Source: Lactobacillus rodentium
GTDB taxonomy: Bacteria; Bacillota; Bacilli; Lactobacillales; Lactobacillaceae
Length of the DNA: 64,000 bases
Assembly: GCF_003423665.1 (NCBI RefSeq)
Contig: NZ_BFBY01000004.1
Coordinates: 1 to 64,000, forward strand
Reading direction: 5' to 3'
Shown here piece by piece: positions 35,272 to 43,641 of this stretch. A program made the position numbers and the translations under genes. The stretch's first letter is position 1. Each line of letters opens with the position of its first letter. The notes below the pieces were generated by a model. It did not search any database. It saw only the letters and a program-made list of their open reading frames with translations, and was not told where the DNA came from.

Positions 35272-35287
35272 GGCGGTCAAAACCGCC
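35272..35287 (-). terminator. Terminator after the alkylation repair gene
   Basis: GC-rich six-base stem (35272-35277, 35282-35287) around CAAA, followed by TTTTTT on the minus strand, nine bases after the stop of the AlkD-like gene. Confidence 0.88.
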
Positions 35288-35295
35288 CTGTTTTA

Positions 35296-35952
35296 TTATA
35301 AGTACTTACTACTCTCTTTGATCGAAAGTGGAGTTAATTGTTCAGAATATTCATTTATAAAACTTTTAACCCAGTGGGGATTAGTCTTTGAATAATCACG
35401 TAAAGCCCATCCGATAGCTTTATTGATAAAAAATTCCTTACTATTAAGATTATTCTTAATAATTTTTGCCAATAATGCCGTATTCATCTGATCTTTGCGC
35501 AGTAATTGATGTTCAATCGCAAAGCGTCGTATCCAGATATTATCATCTTGGGACCATTTAAGCATTAAATCATTTACCCGTTCATCATGTAATCCCAAAT
35601 AACCAACAGGCTTAATTAAACTATCTATTGTATCCCACCATGATTTTGTTCGAACGAAATTTTCAATTTTATCCATATCTGAAAACATTAGATACTTTTT
35701 CAAAGCTATTAAATAATCACAAGCAAAATACTGCATCTCTCGATAAGGATCATTCCAAGCTTGATTTAATAAATCCCAATCAATCTTTTTATTTTTCTTT
35801 TCCAGCTTTAGATTTTCCGCATAAATTTTACACCGTGCAGGAGTATGATAGCCATAAAACAAAAATTTATTCTTCATATACTGGTGCATTTCGCCAGCTA
35901 CACCAGCATCAGCATTTTGCATAAATTTTTCTTTTAAATTTTGAAAGTCCAT
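35296..35952 (-). CDS. DNA alkylation repair protein, AlkD-like
   Basis: All-helical HEAT-like repeat protein of the AlkD DNA glycosylase family. WWDTIDSLIKPVGYL, the hallmark segment with the essential Trp/Asp, and the repeats IRRFAIEHQLL and EFFINKAIGWALRDYSKTNPHWV (with the conserved IGWALR) are all present. It removes alkylated bases from DNA. The frame could begin at 35964, overlapping gntR, but the ATG at 35952 with GGGGA seven bases before it is better. It is last in the nucleoside/ribose operon and ends in a GC-rich terminator. Confidence 0.92.
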   Translation of the reverse strand: MDFQNLKEKFMQNADAGVAGEMHQYMKNKFLFYGYHTPARCKIYAENLKLEKKNKKIDWDLLNQAWNDPYREMQYFACDYLIALKKYLMFSDMDKIENFVRTKSWWDTIDSLIKPVGYLGLHDERVNDLMLKWSQDDNIWIRRFAIEHQLLRKDQMNTALLAKIIKNNLNSKEFFINKAIGWALRDYSKTNPHWVKSFINEYSEQLTPLSIKESSKYL

Positions 35953-35953
35953 C

Positions 35954-36682
35954 TTATTCCCCATTCAAATTCACAAAAGTATTATACTTCATATATTTGT
36001 AGTGAATTCGCATATTTGACACCTCAAATGGGGTTCCATCATCGAGGAAAAAGATCCCTTCCATTACTCCAACTGGTTCATTTGGGGTCAGCATTAATTT
36101 TGTTTGATCATCTAAATTAGAAGGTTCAACAGTAATTGTTAAAAAGGATCTAGTTACTGTTTTTGACTGGGTATCTTCCAGGTAATTAAATAATGATTTT
36201 TTTAATATTTCTGGATTTAATTCAGGTGTAATCTTAATCGGAATAAATCCTGTTTCAATCATAAAAGGTTGATCATCTAATAAACGCAAACGCTTAATTT
36301 GATAAACAAAATCAGAATCTTTTAAAAAAAGATCTTGTTTTAAATCATCGTTTGCCTTAATTACTTGATAATCTAGTAATTCAATACTTTGCTTTTTGCC
36401 CGGAACACTAAAAGAATCAGTAATTCCCAAGTTAGAGCCGTCATATTTAAATAAGGCCTGATTTTTTAGATAAAGGGGATTAATAAAAGTTCCGCTGCCA
36501 CGTTTTTTAAAAACTATTCCTTGTTGTGCAAGTAATCCTAATGCACGTTTCATCGAAGAACGACTCACGTGATATTGCTCACTTAATGATCTTTCATCGG
36601 GAAGACGCATGCCATCATATTCTTTATTAAGAATTTTTTGTTTGATGTCACGCATCACTGAGCGATAAACTAAATCGGCCAT
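35954..36682 (-). CDS. GntR-family regulator with UTRA domain
   Basis: Transcription factor of the GntR/HutC subgroup: winged helix-turn-helix at about residues 5-70 (LPDERSLSEQYHVSRSSMKRALGLLAQQGIVFKKRGSGTFI) and a UTRA ligand domain (about 95-235, including YQIKRLRLLDDQPFMIETGFIP and PFEVSNMRIHYKY). UTRA domains bind small sugars or phosphosugars. Its ATG overlaps the stop of the nucleoside hydrolase gene, so it most likely regulates this nucleoside/ribose operon, possibly in response to a ribose or nucleoside phosphate; operators were not identified. Confidence 0.92.
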   Translation of the reverse strand: MADLVYRSVMRDIKQKILNKEYDGMRLPDERSLSEQYHVSRSSMKRALGLLAQQGIVFKKRGSGTFINPLYLKNQALFKYDGSNLGITDSFSVPGKKQSIELLDYQVIKANDDLKQDLFLKDSDFVYQIKRLRLLDDQPFMIETGFIPIKITPELNPEILKKSLFNYLEDTQSKTVTRSFLTITVEPSNLDDQTKLMLTPNEPVGVMEGIFFLDDGTPFEVSNMRIHYKYMKYNTFVNLNGE

Positions 36683-37605
36683 TACTTTCTCCCTTGGTCT
36701 GCTTGTTTAATTTCTTCAATAAACCATTCAGCAAACTTATGGGTATCTACATCAGTAGCAACTTCAGTATTAGGATTATCACTCAAAAAGTCCATTACAC
36801 TAGCACCATAAGTGTAACGACCAGCCAATTCAATTTCAATATGAGCAGGCTTAAGATTAAAGAACTCAGGCTGAAGTAAAATACCTACAGCAGTTGGATC
36901 ATAAATTTTTATACGTGTATCACCATCGGGCTCATGAATATTAGAAAATAAGGAATATAACATATTACCTACTTCACCGCATGCCTTAATTTTATCTAGT
37001 TCAGATGCCGTAATATGAGCCTTATTTCCAATTTCTAGTGGTGCAATTTTTGTTGGTAACCCACTTTGCAAAACAATTTGGGCAGCTTCAGGATCTCCAG
37101 CAATATTATATTCTGCAAAAGGACTGTGATTGCCATGACCAATATTTCCACCCATAATTACGATCTCTTCAATTTTTTCAAGATCTTCAGGATATTGCTT
37201 AAAGAGCAAAGCGAAATCAGTCAAAGGTCCAATTCCCATTAAAGTGACCTTTTCAGGACTATTTTGAATTTCTTCGTGCATTAAAGTTGCAGCCAAGCCC
37301 TTTTTTATTAAACTAGTATCTTCTTTAGGAAATTCATAACCTGCAATTCCAGTTTCACCATGAACCGATGCTGCACTGATTGCAGGACGCACTAAAGGTT
37401 GATTAGCTCCAACTACAACTGGAACTTTAGTATGTAAAAAAGTTTCTAACTTCAAAGCATTTTGAAGTGTATACTTCAAAGATACATTGCCCCAGGTAGC
37501 TACAATCATACGTAAATCAACTTGAGGATCAAATAGTAAAAACGTTGTTGCAGCAATATCATCAATTCCTGGATCGGTACTTAAAATTACTCTCTTTTTT
37601 GTCAT
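36682..37605 (-). CDS. Ribonucleoside hydrolase (IUNH family)
   Basis: Hydrolyses nucleosides to free base and ribose, 307 residues. The calcium-binding start reads STDPGIDD (residues 9-16) where most members have D-x-D-P-G-x-D-D, so the first Asp is Ser9. Other marks are present: IVATWGNVSLKYTLQNA, GPLTDFALLF, IVIMGGNIGHGN and AEYNIAGDPEAAQIVL, and the late DPTAVGILLQPEF with the metal Asp. It sits between a ribose pathway (rbsK, rpiA) and a regulator, which supports nucleoside salvage. Specificity for purine or pyrimidine nucleosides is unknown. Confidence 0.9.
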   Translation of the reverse strand: MTKKRVILSTDPGIDDIAATTFLLFDPQVDLRMIVATWGNVSLKYTLQNALKLETFLHTKVPVVVGANQPLVRPAISAASVHGETGIAGYEFPKEDTSLIKKGLAATLMHEEIQNSPEKVTLMGIGPLTDFALLFKQYPEDLEKIEEIVIMGGNIGHGNHSPFAEYNIAGDPEAAQIVLQSGLPTKIAPLEIGNKAHITASELDKIKACGEVGNMLYSLFSNIHEPDGDTRIKIYDPTAVGILLQPEFFNLKPAHIEIELAGRYTYGASVMDFLSDNPNTEVATDVDTHKFAEWFIEEIKQADQGRK

Positions 37606-37635
37606 TGTTTTATTCCGTCCTTTCAGCCATTATTT

Positions 37636-38166
37636 TTAATCATCATCTTCAGAATATTTTGCAGCTGACTCACGCGCTTTTTGATATTCTTTACTAAATT
37701 GAGTTTCTGGAATGTTCATCCTGCTATAGATGTCATTTGTTGGCCAATAATCCTTCTTTTTAAACGTTTTTAGTAAATTACCAGATTTTTCAGCAGTAAT
37801 TGAAAAATGATCGTTATCACCATTCCAATCAAAATTAAGTTTAAATTTATTATTACCTAAACTTACCCAACTACCGCTTGCATAAGAAGCATAATAATTT
37901 TTGGTTTCTGGCATCATATAAAGAAAGGTACCATCTTTTTTAAAATAGAAATAATCTGGTCTTTTATCGCCCTTTTCTGCAATAAAAACATCCTCAGCTG
38001 TAACTTTGTAGGCACCATTTAATGTAGTCGCTTCTTGGTGATTACGATAAATTACGTAACCCACTCCTGCAACAATAATGACTACTAAGATAATAAGCCA
38101 GTTAAAGTGTTTTTTCGCCTTTGGTGGTTGCGATGAGATTACTTGATTTTCTTCATTATTTTTCAT
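37636..38166 (-). CDS. Membrane-anchored hypothetical protein, about 176 aa
   Basis: Short cytoplasmic N-terminus with basic residues, one hydrophobic segment (LIILVVIIVAGVGYVIY, about residues 24-40) and an extracellular domain rich in aromatic and charged residues (FYFKKDGTFLYMMPE, GSWVSLGNNKFKLNFDW). The shape resembles small lipocalin/META-like domains, but I do not recognise the family. A GTG at 38178 directly after the rpiA stop is an alternative start; the ATG at 38166 with GGA seven bases ahead is preferred. It is embedded in the ribose operon between rpiA and the nucleoside hydrolase, which is hard to explain functionally. Confidence 0.7.
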   Translation of the reverse strand: MKNNEENQVISSQPPKAKKHFNWLIILVVIIVAGVGYVIYRNHQEATTLNGAYKVTAEDVFIAEKGDKRPDYFYFKKDGTFLYMMPETKNYYASYASGSWVSLGNNKFKLNFDWNGDNDHFSITAEKSGNLLKTFKKKDYWPTNDIYSRMNIPETQFSKEYQKARESAAKYSEDDD

Positions 38167-38181
38167 TTTATGATCCACTTT

Positions 38182-38880
38182 TTAATTTCTTTCTTTGATT
38201 TCGATAGTACCATTACTTTTAGCAATAATTACTTCATTACAAATTCCTAAAAATAGTCCGTGCTCAACTACACCAACGGTTTTATCTAGATAAGCAGCTA
38301 GTCCTTCAGGTACGGGAATTGGATCGATCGCCAAATCAATTATGTAGTTTCCATAATGAGTAATATAGCGACTACCATCTTCATTCTCGCGCCATTGTGG
38401 CTTCAAGTCTTCAGCAGCAAATTTTCTAAAATTTTGCTCTGCTGAAATTGGTAAAACTTCAACAGGAAGTGGGAACCCACTTAAATGTTCTACAACTTTA
38501 GATTCATCCACAATCCAAACATTACGTTTTGAATTAATAGCAACATTTTTTTCTAAAGTTAAGGCGCCACCACCACCCTTGATGCCATCAAGGGTATCAG
38601 CTACACGATCAGCACCATCAACAGTTAAGTCAGCTTGATCGATATCTTTTAATTCATCTACTTTAAAACCCAAACTCTCTAACTGTTTTTTACTACGATT
38701 AGACGTAGTAACAATATGCTTTAAAGTTAACCCCTCTTGATCTTTTCGTTGTCCTAAAGCATCAATAAAAAATGCAACTGTTGACCCTGTACCAACTCCT
38801 AGTACAGAATTATTTTTTACTAAGGCAGCCGCTTTGGTGGCTGCTTCGCGTTTTAGTTGGTCTTGTTCTTTTTTATCCAT
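38182..38880 (-). CDS. rpiA: Ribose-5-phosphate isomerase A
   Basis: Interconverts ribose 5-phosphate and ribulose 5-phosphate. The 232 residues show the RpiA signatures: NNSVLGVGTGSTVAFFIDAL, TTSNRSKKQLESLGF, LTVDGADRVADTLDGIKGGGGALTLEKNVA (active-site Asp and Lys) and DESKVVEHL. Its ATG overlaps the stop of rbsK by one base. In this order it converts RbsK product toward xylulose 5-phosphate and the phosphoketolase pathway. Confidence 0.97.
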   Translation of the reverse strand: MDKKEQDQLKREAATKAAALVKNNSVLGVGTGSTVAFFIDALGQRKDQEGLTLKHIVTTSNRSKKQLESLGFKVDELKDIDQADLTVDGADRVADTLDGIKGGGGALTLEKNVAINSKRNVWIVDESKVVEHLSGFPLPVEVLPISAEQNFRKFAAEDLKPQWRENEDGSRYITHYGNYIIDLAIDPIPVPEGLAAYLDKTVGVVEHGLFLGICNEVIIAKSNGTIEIKERN

Positions 38881-39806
38881 TATTCTCCCTCCTTTAAAGC
38901 TTGTTCTACAACTGTACGTTCTGGAATTGAAGGAAAAGCCCCAAGCTTTTGCACAGTAAATGAAGAGGATTTAGATGCATAAATTATACTTTCTTTAATA
39001 TTACTTAGATCAGTTTTTAATTCACTGGCTAAAGCACCTATAAATGTATCTCCGGCTGCAGTTGTATCTACCGCCTTTACTTTAAAAGCAGGTACTACTT
39101 CTGAGATTTCTCCGTAAGAGACATAAGAACCAATACTTCCCAGGGTAATAATTACTCCTTTTACCCCTAAATTATGAAAATATTTTGCGCTTGCTTGCAT
39201 TGAATTTTCATCAGTTACTTTAATCCCCGTAATACTTTCTGCTTCTGTTTCATTAGGAGTAATAATATCAGTTAGCTTTAATAATTCTTCGGGGATATCT
39301 CCTCTAGCAGGAGCAGGATTCAAAATAGTAATTTTTCCAGCCTCATGGGCTAGTTTAAAAGCTGCAATTGTAGCTTCAAGTGGTGTTTCAAATTGTGCTA
39401 TCACAAAATCACTACTAGTAATATCTTCTTTGGCGGCCTCAACATCTTCAACACTTAAATCAAAATTAGCACCATGTTGAATAATAATTGAATTTTGACC
39501 TGATTCCTGCAATAAGATATAGGCCTGACCAGTTTGTTGATTCTTACTAGTAACGATATGTTCAATTTTAATGCCATTATCTTTAAATTGATTTAACATA
39601 AAATTGCCATTTTCATCATCACCTACTCGACCAACAAATACAGTTTCATTTTCTCCACGCACACTGGCAATAGCTTGATTTGCACCCTTACCACCAGCTG
39701 CCTTAGAAAATTCTGTCATAGCTATGGTTTCACCAGGTTGAGGCAATTTTTTTATATGTAAAATATTGTCAACATTGATTGATCCAATAATAGTTACTTT
39801 ATTCAT
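38880..39806 (-). CDS. rbsK: Ribokinase
   Basis: PfkB-family sugar kinase phosphorylating ribose at O5. The 308 residues carry GSINVDNILH near the start, AAGGKGANQAIASVRG (about 36-51), NPAPARGDIPEELL and NETEAESITG, and the catalytic DTTAAGDTFIGAL (Asp in the AAGD anion hole). First gene of the rbsK-rpiA-unknown-nucleoside hydrolase-gntR-alkD transcript. No ribose permease is present, which fits use of ribose released inside the cell by the nucleoside hydrolase. An extended -10 promoter lies just ahead. Confidence 0.96.
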   Translation of the reverse strand: MNKVTIIGSINVDNILHIKKLPQPGETIAMTEFSKAAGGKGANQAIASVRGENETVFVGRVGDDENGNFMLNQFKDNGIKIEHIVTSKNQQTGQAYILLQESGQNSIIIQHGANFDLSVEDVEAAKEDITSSDFVIAQFETPLEATIAAFKLAHEAGKITILNPAPARGDIPEELLKLTDIITPNETEAESITGIKVTDENSMQASAKYFHNLGVKGVIITLGSIGSYVSYGEISEVVPAFKVKAVDTTAAGDTFIGALASELKTDLSNIKESIIYASKSSSFTVQKLGAFPSIPERTVVEQALKEGE

Positions 39807-39843
39807 CAGTTGCTATATCCTTTCATGAGCTTTTAGTAACTTA

Positions 39844-39852
39844 ATTATATCA
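39844..39852 (-). promoter_or_regulatory. Extended -10 promoter of rbsK operon
   Basis: TGATATAAT on the minus strand: a perfect TATAAT (39844-39849) with the TGN extension, about 38 bases before the rbsK ATG. No good -35 is visible because the dps terminator occupies that position. Confidence 0.55.
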
Positions 39853-39881
39853 AAAAAAGCATCTCCTACTTGAGATGCTTT
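39852..39881 (-). terminator. Terminator after dps
   Basis: Perfect nine-base arms (39857-39865, 39872-39880) around a six-base loop, followed by seven T on the minus strand. Confidence 0.88.
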
Positions 39882-39907
39882 CAATAATATTTAATTGTAA
39901 TTTACTT

Positions 39908-40375
39908 TTATTCGCCGGCACCAGGACGTTGACCAAGTTCAGCAGCAAGAAGCCAAATTCTCTTTTCAACGGCAGTATGGAATTCAATTAACATATCATT
40001 AGTTGAATCATCACCTTCAGCGGCAGATACTTTAATACCTTCTTCGTAATCATCACGAATAGTCTTATAAGCATCTAAAATAATTTGGAATCTTTCGTCC
40101 ATGCTTAAATCCCAAGAACCCTTTTGGTCAGGAATTTTAGTTGCATCTAGAACTTCTTCATAAGTTGAAATTGGGCTACCATTAATTTCAATCAAGCGTT
40201 CTGCTACTGTGTCTTGTTGATCAGCAAGTTCAGCCATTACTTTATCTAAGTAAAAATGTAACTTAATGAATCTATGTCCTAACATATACCAGTGGTGTTG
40301 GTGCACTACCATGTGTGCTTGAGTTAAATCTGCTACTATTTGGTTTAATGCTTGTTCAGTTTTAGGATATGCCAT
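39908..40375 (-). CDS. dps: Dps-family ferritin-like DNA-protection protein
   Basis: Forms a dodecameric shell that oxidises and stores iron with peroxide, protecting DNA. The 155 residues show the intersubunit ferroxidase ligands in HQHHWYMLGHRFIKLHFYLDKVMAEL (His at about 27-28, 32 with Asp/Glu ten to sixteen residues later) and the DQQDTVAERLIEINGSP motif. There is no N-terminal basic tail, so nonspecific DNA binding may be weak. GGAGG occurs just before the ATG. It is monocistronic, between the exporter and the ribose operon, each with its own terminator. Confidence 0.95.
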   Translation of the reverse strand: MAYPKTEQALNQIVADLTQAHMVVHQHHWYMLGHRFIKLHFYLDKVMAELADQQDTVAERLIEINGSPISTYEEVLDATKIPDQKGSWDLSMDERFQIILDAYKTIRDDYEEGIKVSAAEGDDSTNDMLIEFHTAVEKRIWLLAAELGQRPGAGE

Positions 40376-40435
40376 AACTACTACCTCCTCATTTTTTCTT
40401 CTTTCCTTACCTTATTCAGCTTTATCCTAACACCA

Positions 40436-40467
40436 AAAAGTGCTTATCAAAAAAGATAAGCACTTTT
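40436..40467. terminator. Bidirectional terminator after the ABC exporter
   Basis: Perfect thirteen-base arms (40436-40448, 40455-40467) around AAAAAA, followed by TTTTT-rich sequence on the minus strand, just after the exporter stop. Confidence 0.88.
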
Positions 40468-40477
40468 AATTATGAGA

Positions 40478-42232
40478 TTATTTTTTAAATTGATTTTTTA
40501 CATATTGAGCATATTTTGGCGTAGATTTTATTAATTCTTCATGTGTTCCGACTCCATCCACTGTTCCATGATCAATAAAATAAATTTGATCTGCATCAAC
40601 AATAGTACTTAAACGGTGGGCGATTACTAATGTAGTTCGATTTTTCATTAATTGGTTTAAAGCCTTTTGCACCATTGCTTCTGATTCAGAGTCAAGACTT
40701 GCCGTTGCTTCATCAAGCATTAGAATCTTGGGATCACGTAAAAATGCTCGCGCAATGGCAATTCGCTGTCTTTGCCCACCAGATAATTTAATACCTCGTT
40801 CACCAATTTGAGTATTGAGACCCTCTTCCATTTCTTTTACAAAACCATCTGCATAAGCTAACTTCAATACATGCCATAATTCATCTTCAGTAACTTCTTT
40901 TTCTAGTCCATAAACAAGATTTTCTCTAATTGTTCCAGGCATTACAGCTGAATCCTGTCCTACTAAACCGATCTGCTTACGCCAATTAGTTAAGTTAATT
41001 TCATTAATATTACTTTTTCCAATCTTAATTTCACCAGATGTTGGCTGATAAAAGCGTTCAATCAAAGCAAAAATAGTTGATTTTCCTCCACCAGATGGTC
41101 CAGCAAATGCAACTACTGAATTTGGATCAGCATGTAAATTAATGTCATGCAAGATTTGCTTACCATCTTCATAAGAGAAGTTAACATCTTCAAATTTTAA
41201 TTCTTTATTTGCAATATCTACTTCTTCTTTATCGGGTAAAAATTCTTCATTTTCATTAAGAATCTGTTGCAATCGCTCAGTAGAACCACTAGTTTTTGAC
41301 AATTCATTGAAAAATTGACTGATAATAATGACCGGACTCATAATTTGAAAAAGATACATTAAAAATGAAACCAGTGCACCCATGGTCATCGAACCATTCA
41401 TCACCCGAATAGCACCATAACCCAGAATTCCTAAAAATAAAATCATCATTAACATATTCGTAATTGGTTGTGTTAATGAATTAATAAATGCCTCTTTTAC
41501 TCCAACATCATATAGTTGATGAATTCGATGATGTCCATTTGATAATTCATGTTGCTCACTATTAGAAGATTTAACTAGTCTAATTTCACTTAGTACAGTA
41601 GTTGATTCACTAGAAAAATTAGCTAATTCGTCTTGGCGCTGACGCCCAATTTTTCGTGATTGTCTCATGATTGGTAACATTGCCAAAACCAGAAGTGGTA
41701 CTCCGACAAACATGATAACTGTCATTTGCCAATCCATAGCAATCATAATTATCAATGCACCGAAAAATTGAAATAATGAGGTTAAAGCATTCGGTAAGGT
41801 TGAGGCAAGTAATTGTTTTACTTGCGAGGTATCATTTACAAGTCGTGAAGTAGTATCACCTGTTTTATTATTATCAAAGTATTTGACTGGCAAAGCTAGT
41901 AATTTTTTCCATACTAACTTTCGTAAGTTAGAAACAACATTCTCACCAAAGACTCCTAACACGTAGCCAGAGATAGCGCTAACAATCAATCCACCAACAA
42001 AGACAATAACAGCTAAAATAATTAGTTGTGGCTTTAACGACTTAAAATTATTAATCAAGCGTTGTGCTAATTGAGGGACAATTAAATTTGCTCCGGTACC
42101 TAAGAGTCCTAAAAGTACGCCAATTATTAAACGTGAATAATGGGGATGCAATTTATTAACTAAACTAAAAAAATCCTTTATGCTAAATTTGGATTTGGCC
42201 TCTCGACCTCTTGCCATATTTCGATTATCCAT
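40478..42232 (-). CDS. ABC-type multidrug exporter, half transporter (LmrA/BmrA-like)
   Basis: Homodimeric exporter with an N-terminal six-helix membrane domain (about residues 35-315) and a nucleotide-binding domain (about 340-575): Walker A GPSGGGKS, Q-loop VGQDSAVMPGT, signature LSGGQRQR, Walker B ILMLDEATAS and H-loop VIAHRLST. The 584-residue size fits LmrA/BmrA drug exporters. Two palindromic operators precede its start, matching the single one upstream of the neighbouring marR gene, so derepression by a toxic ligand is likely. A terminator ends marR just upstream, so the two genes are in separate transcripts. Confidence 0.94.
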   Translation of the reverse strand: MDNRNMARGREAKSKFSIKDFFSLVNKLHPHYSRLIIGVLLGLLGTGANLIVPQLAQRLINNFKSLKPQLIILAVIVFVGGLIVSAISGYVLGVFGENVVSNLRKLVWKKLLALPVKYFDNNKTGDTTSRLVNDTSQVKQLLASTLPNALTSLFQFFGALIIMIAMDWQMTVIMFVGVPLLVLAMLPIMRQSRKIGRQRQDELANFSSESTTVLSEIRLVKSSNSEQHELSNGHHRIHQLYDVGVKEAFINSLTQPITNMLMMILFLGILGYGAIRVMNGSMTMGALVSFLMYLFQIMSPVIIISQFFNELSKTSGSTERLQQILNENEEFLPDKEEVDIANKELKFEDVNFSYEDGKQILHDINLHADPNSVVAFAGPSGGGKSTIFALIERFYQPTSGEIKIGKSNINEINLTNWRKQIGLVGQDSAVMPGTIRENLVYGLEKEVTEDELWHVLKLAYADGFVKEMEEGLNTQIGERGIKLSGGQRQRIAIARAFLRDPKILMLDEATASLDSESEAMVQKALNQLMKNRTTLVIAHRLSTIVDADQIYFIDHGTVDGVGTHEELIKSTPKYAQYVKNQFKK

Positions 42233-42256
42233 ATCTATTTCTCCCTTTTAAAAATA

Positions 42257-42270
42257 GTTAGATATCTAAC
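42257..42270. promoter_or_regulatory. MarR-type operator 1 (exporter)
   Basis: Perfect 14-base palindrome GTTAGATATCTAAC, 25 bases ahead of the exporter ATG. The core TTAGATATCTAA also occurs at 42854-42865, ahead of the marR gene. Confidence 0.8.
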
Positions 42271-42292
42271 TTATGTTTTACATTTAAACATG

Positions 42293-42302
42293 TAGATATC
42301 TA
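42293..42302. promoter_or_regulatory. MarR-type operator 2 (exporter)
   Basis: Ten-base palindrome TAGATATCTA (left half GTAGATA, right half TCTAAC), 36 bases from operator 1 centre to centre, about 3.4 helical turns. Confidence 0.7.
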
Positions 42303-42339
42303 ACTGTCAATTGCCTAACTAATATTTGCTTAAAAAAAT

Positions 42340-42365
42340 AAAGATATCTTTTCAAGCATATCTTT
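42340..42365 (-). terminator. Terminator after marR
   Basis: Eight-base arms (42340-42347, 42358-42365) followed on the minus strand by ATTTTTTT; it overlaps the marR stop and isolates marR from the exporter gene. Confidence 0.75.
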
Positions 42366-42816
42366 ATGTAAAGTCAAGTTCGATATTTTTCATATCTTTG
42401 ATAATATGTTTCATCGCTTCATTTATCATATCCAGATCGTGTTCATCAATATTGAACAATAGTTGATCATTAATCTTAGTAAAAAATAAGTTAATTTTTT
42501 CTGCGCTGGCTTCTCCTTTTTGAGTTAAATAAATCCGCTTTATTCGCGCAGAATCTTTATCTTTTCTACGTTCAATATATCCATCCCGTTCAAGATTCTT
42601 AAGCATATTTGTAATTGAGGCATTTCTTACTCGAAATCTTTCTCCTAATTCACGTTGGATTAAGCCGGGATGCCGATTAATATAGGCAATGGAACGTGCT
42701 TGTTGTGATGTTAAGTCTAATTTCGATGCATAAGCATCAAAAATTCGCTGTGTATTTTTCATATAGATTCTAAAAAGCTGATTAGCTTGTTCGAATTTTT
42801 CTTTTTTACTTGGCAT
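42364..42816 (-). CDS. MarR-family transcriptional regulator
   Basis: Winged-helix repressor, 150 residues, with DNA-binding region LTSQQARSIAYINRHPGLIQRELGERFRVRNASITNMLKNLERDGYIERRKDKDSARIKRIYLTQKG (about 36-103). Family members bind short palindromes and release them when a phenolic or drug ligand binds. The frame opens at a TTG at 42819, but the ATG at 42816, nine bases after AAGGA, is preferred. One TTAGATATCTAA palindrome is upstream of this gene and two lie upstream of the exporter, strongly suggesting autoregulation and exporter control by this protein. Confidence 0.93.
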   Translation of the reverse strand: MPSKKEKFEQANQLFRIYMKNTQRIFDAYASKLDLTSQQARSIAYINRHPGLIQRELGERFRVRNASITNMLKNLERDGYIERRKDKDSARIKRIYLTQKGEASAEKINLFFTKINDQLLFNIDEHDLDMINEAMKHIIKDMKNIELDFT

Positions 42817-42853
42817 CAAATCATTCCTTCATGTTTTTTATTATTATAACAGT

Positions 42854-42865
42854 TAGATATCTAAT
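42854..42865. promoter_or_regulatory. MarR-type operator 3 (marR autoregulation)
   Basis: Perfect 12-base palindrome TTAGATATCTAA, 38 bases ahead of the marR ATG, matching operators 1 and 2. Confidence 0.8.
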
Positions 42866-42884
42866 AGTCATTGCTCAACAAAAA

Positions 42885-42906
42885 AATCTTCCCAGAGGAA
42901 GATTTT
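42885..42906. terminator. Terminator after phoU
   Basis: Nine-base arms (42885-42893, 42898-42906) around CAGA with A and T tracts on both sides; directly after the phoU stop on the minus strand. Confidence 0.88.
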
Positions 42907-43620
42907 TTAATTTTTATCTTTTGAATTATTAGTGTCAAGATCTAATTCATCTTCAACACTTTCATCTTCATTTAAGTCAATCAATTCACCTGATACTTTA
43001 TAGACGACCCATTGAGCCAAGTTAACTACGTGATCACCAATGCGTTCTAATAATCTAATCACGATAAAATAACTTGCAGCCGCAATAGCGGCAGTATTAT
43101 CCGCCTTAACACCATCAATAATAGAGTGACGAGCTTTTACATAAAGTTGATCAATTTCATCATCTTTTTTGGCCACTTGACGTGCCAAAGTTTCATCATT
43201 TTGAATAAATGCTTTTAAAACTTGATCTAACATAAATGTTACTTTTTGGGACATTTCGGTAATAATTTTTTCTGTTGCTTCAATTCGTTTATTACCTTTT
43301 ACCCGAATCGTTTCAGCAGAAATTGACATTGCATTTTCACCAATTCGTTCCAAATCTGTCGTTGCTTTTAAAATAGCAATAACATTTCTAAAGTCACTAG
43401 CAACCGGTTGTTGTAAAGCCATTAATTTTAAAGTTCTTTTTTCTACTTTAAGAGCATCAGCAGAAATATCTTTATCATCTTTAATTAATTTTTGGGCTGC
43501 CTTTTTATCATGGTCAATAAAAGCTTGAGTAGAATCATCAATTTCTTCACTGACATCAATGACCATATTCATAAACCTGGTATTCAACTTCTTTAATTCA
43601 TCCAAAAAAACTTCGTGCAT
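42907..43620 (-). CDS. phoU: Phosphate transport regulator PhoU
   Basis: Two three-helix bundles of the PhoU fold; family marks are LMALQQPVASDFRNVIAILKATTDLERIGENA and FIVIRLLERIGDHVVNLAQW, each with the E-R-x-G-(E/D)-(N/H) metal-binding motif. It restrains Pst uptake and Pho signalling. The 237 residues end in an acidic tail (NEDESVEDELDLD). Last gene of the pst operon. No phoP/phoR pair is adjacent. Confidence 0.96.
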   Translation of the reverse strand: MHEVFLDELKKLNTRFMNMVIDVSEEIDDSTQAFIDHDKKAAQKLIKDDKDISADALKVEKRTLKLMALQQPVASDFRNVIAILKATTDLERIGENAMSISAETIRVKGNKRIEATEKIITEMSQKVTFMLDQVLKAFIQNDETLARQVAKKDDEIDQLYVKARHSIIDGVKADNTAAIAAASYFIVIRLLERIGDHVVNLAQWVVYKVSGELIDLNEDESVEDELDLDTNNSKDKN

Positions 43621-43641
43621 TTTCTTTCTCTCCTTCCTTTA

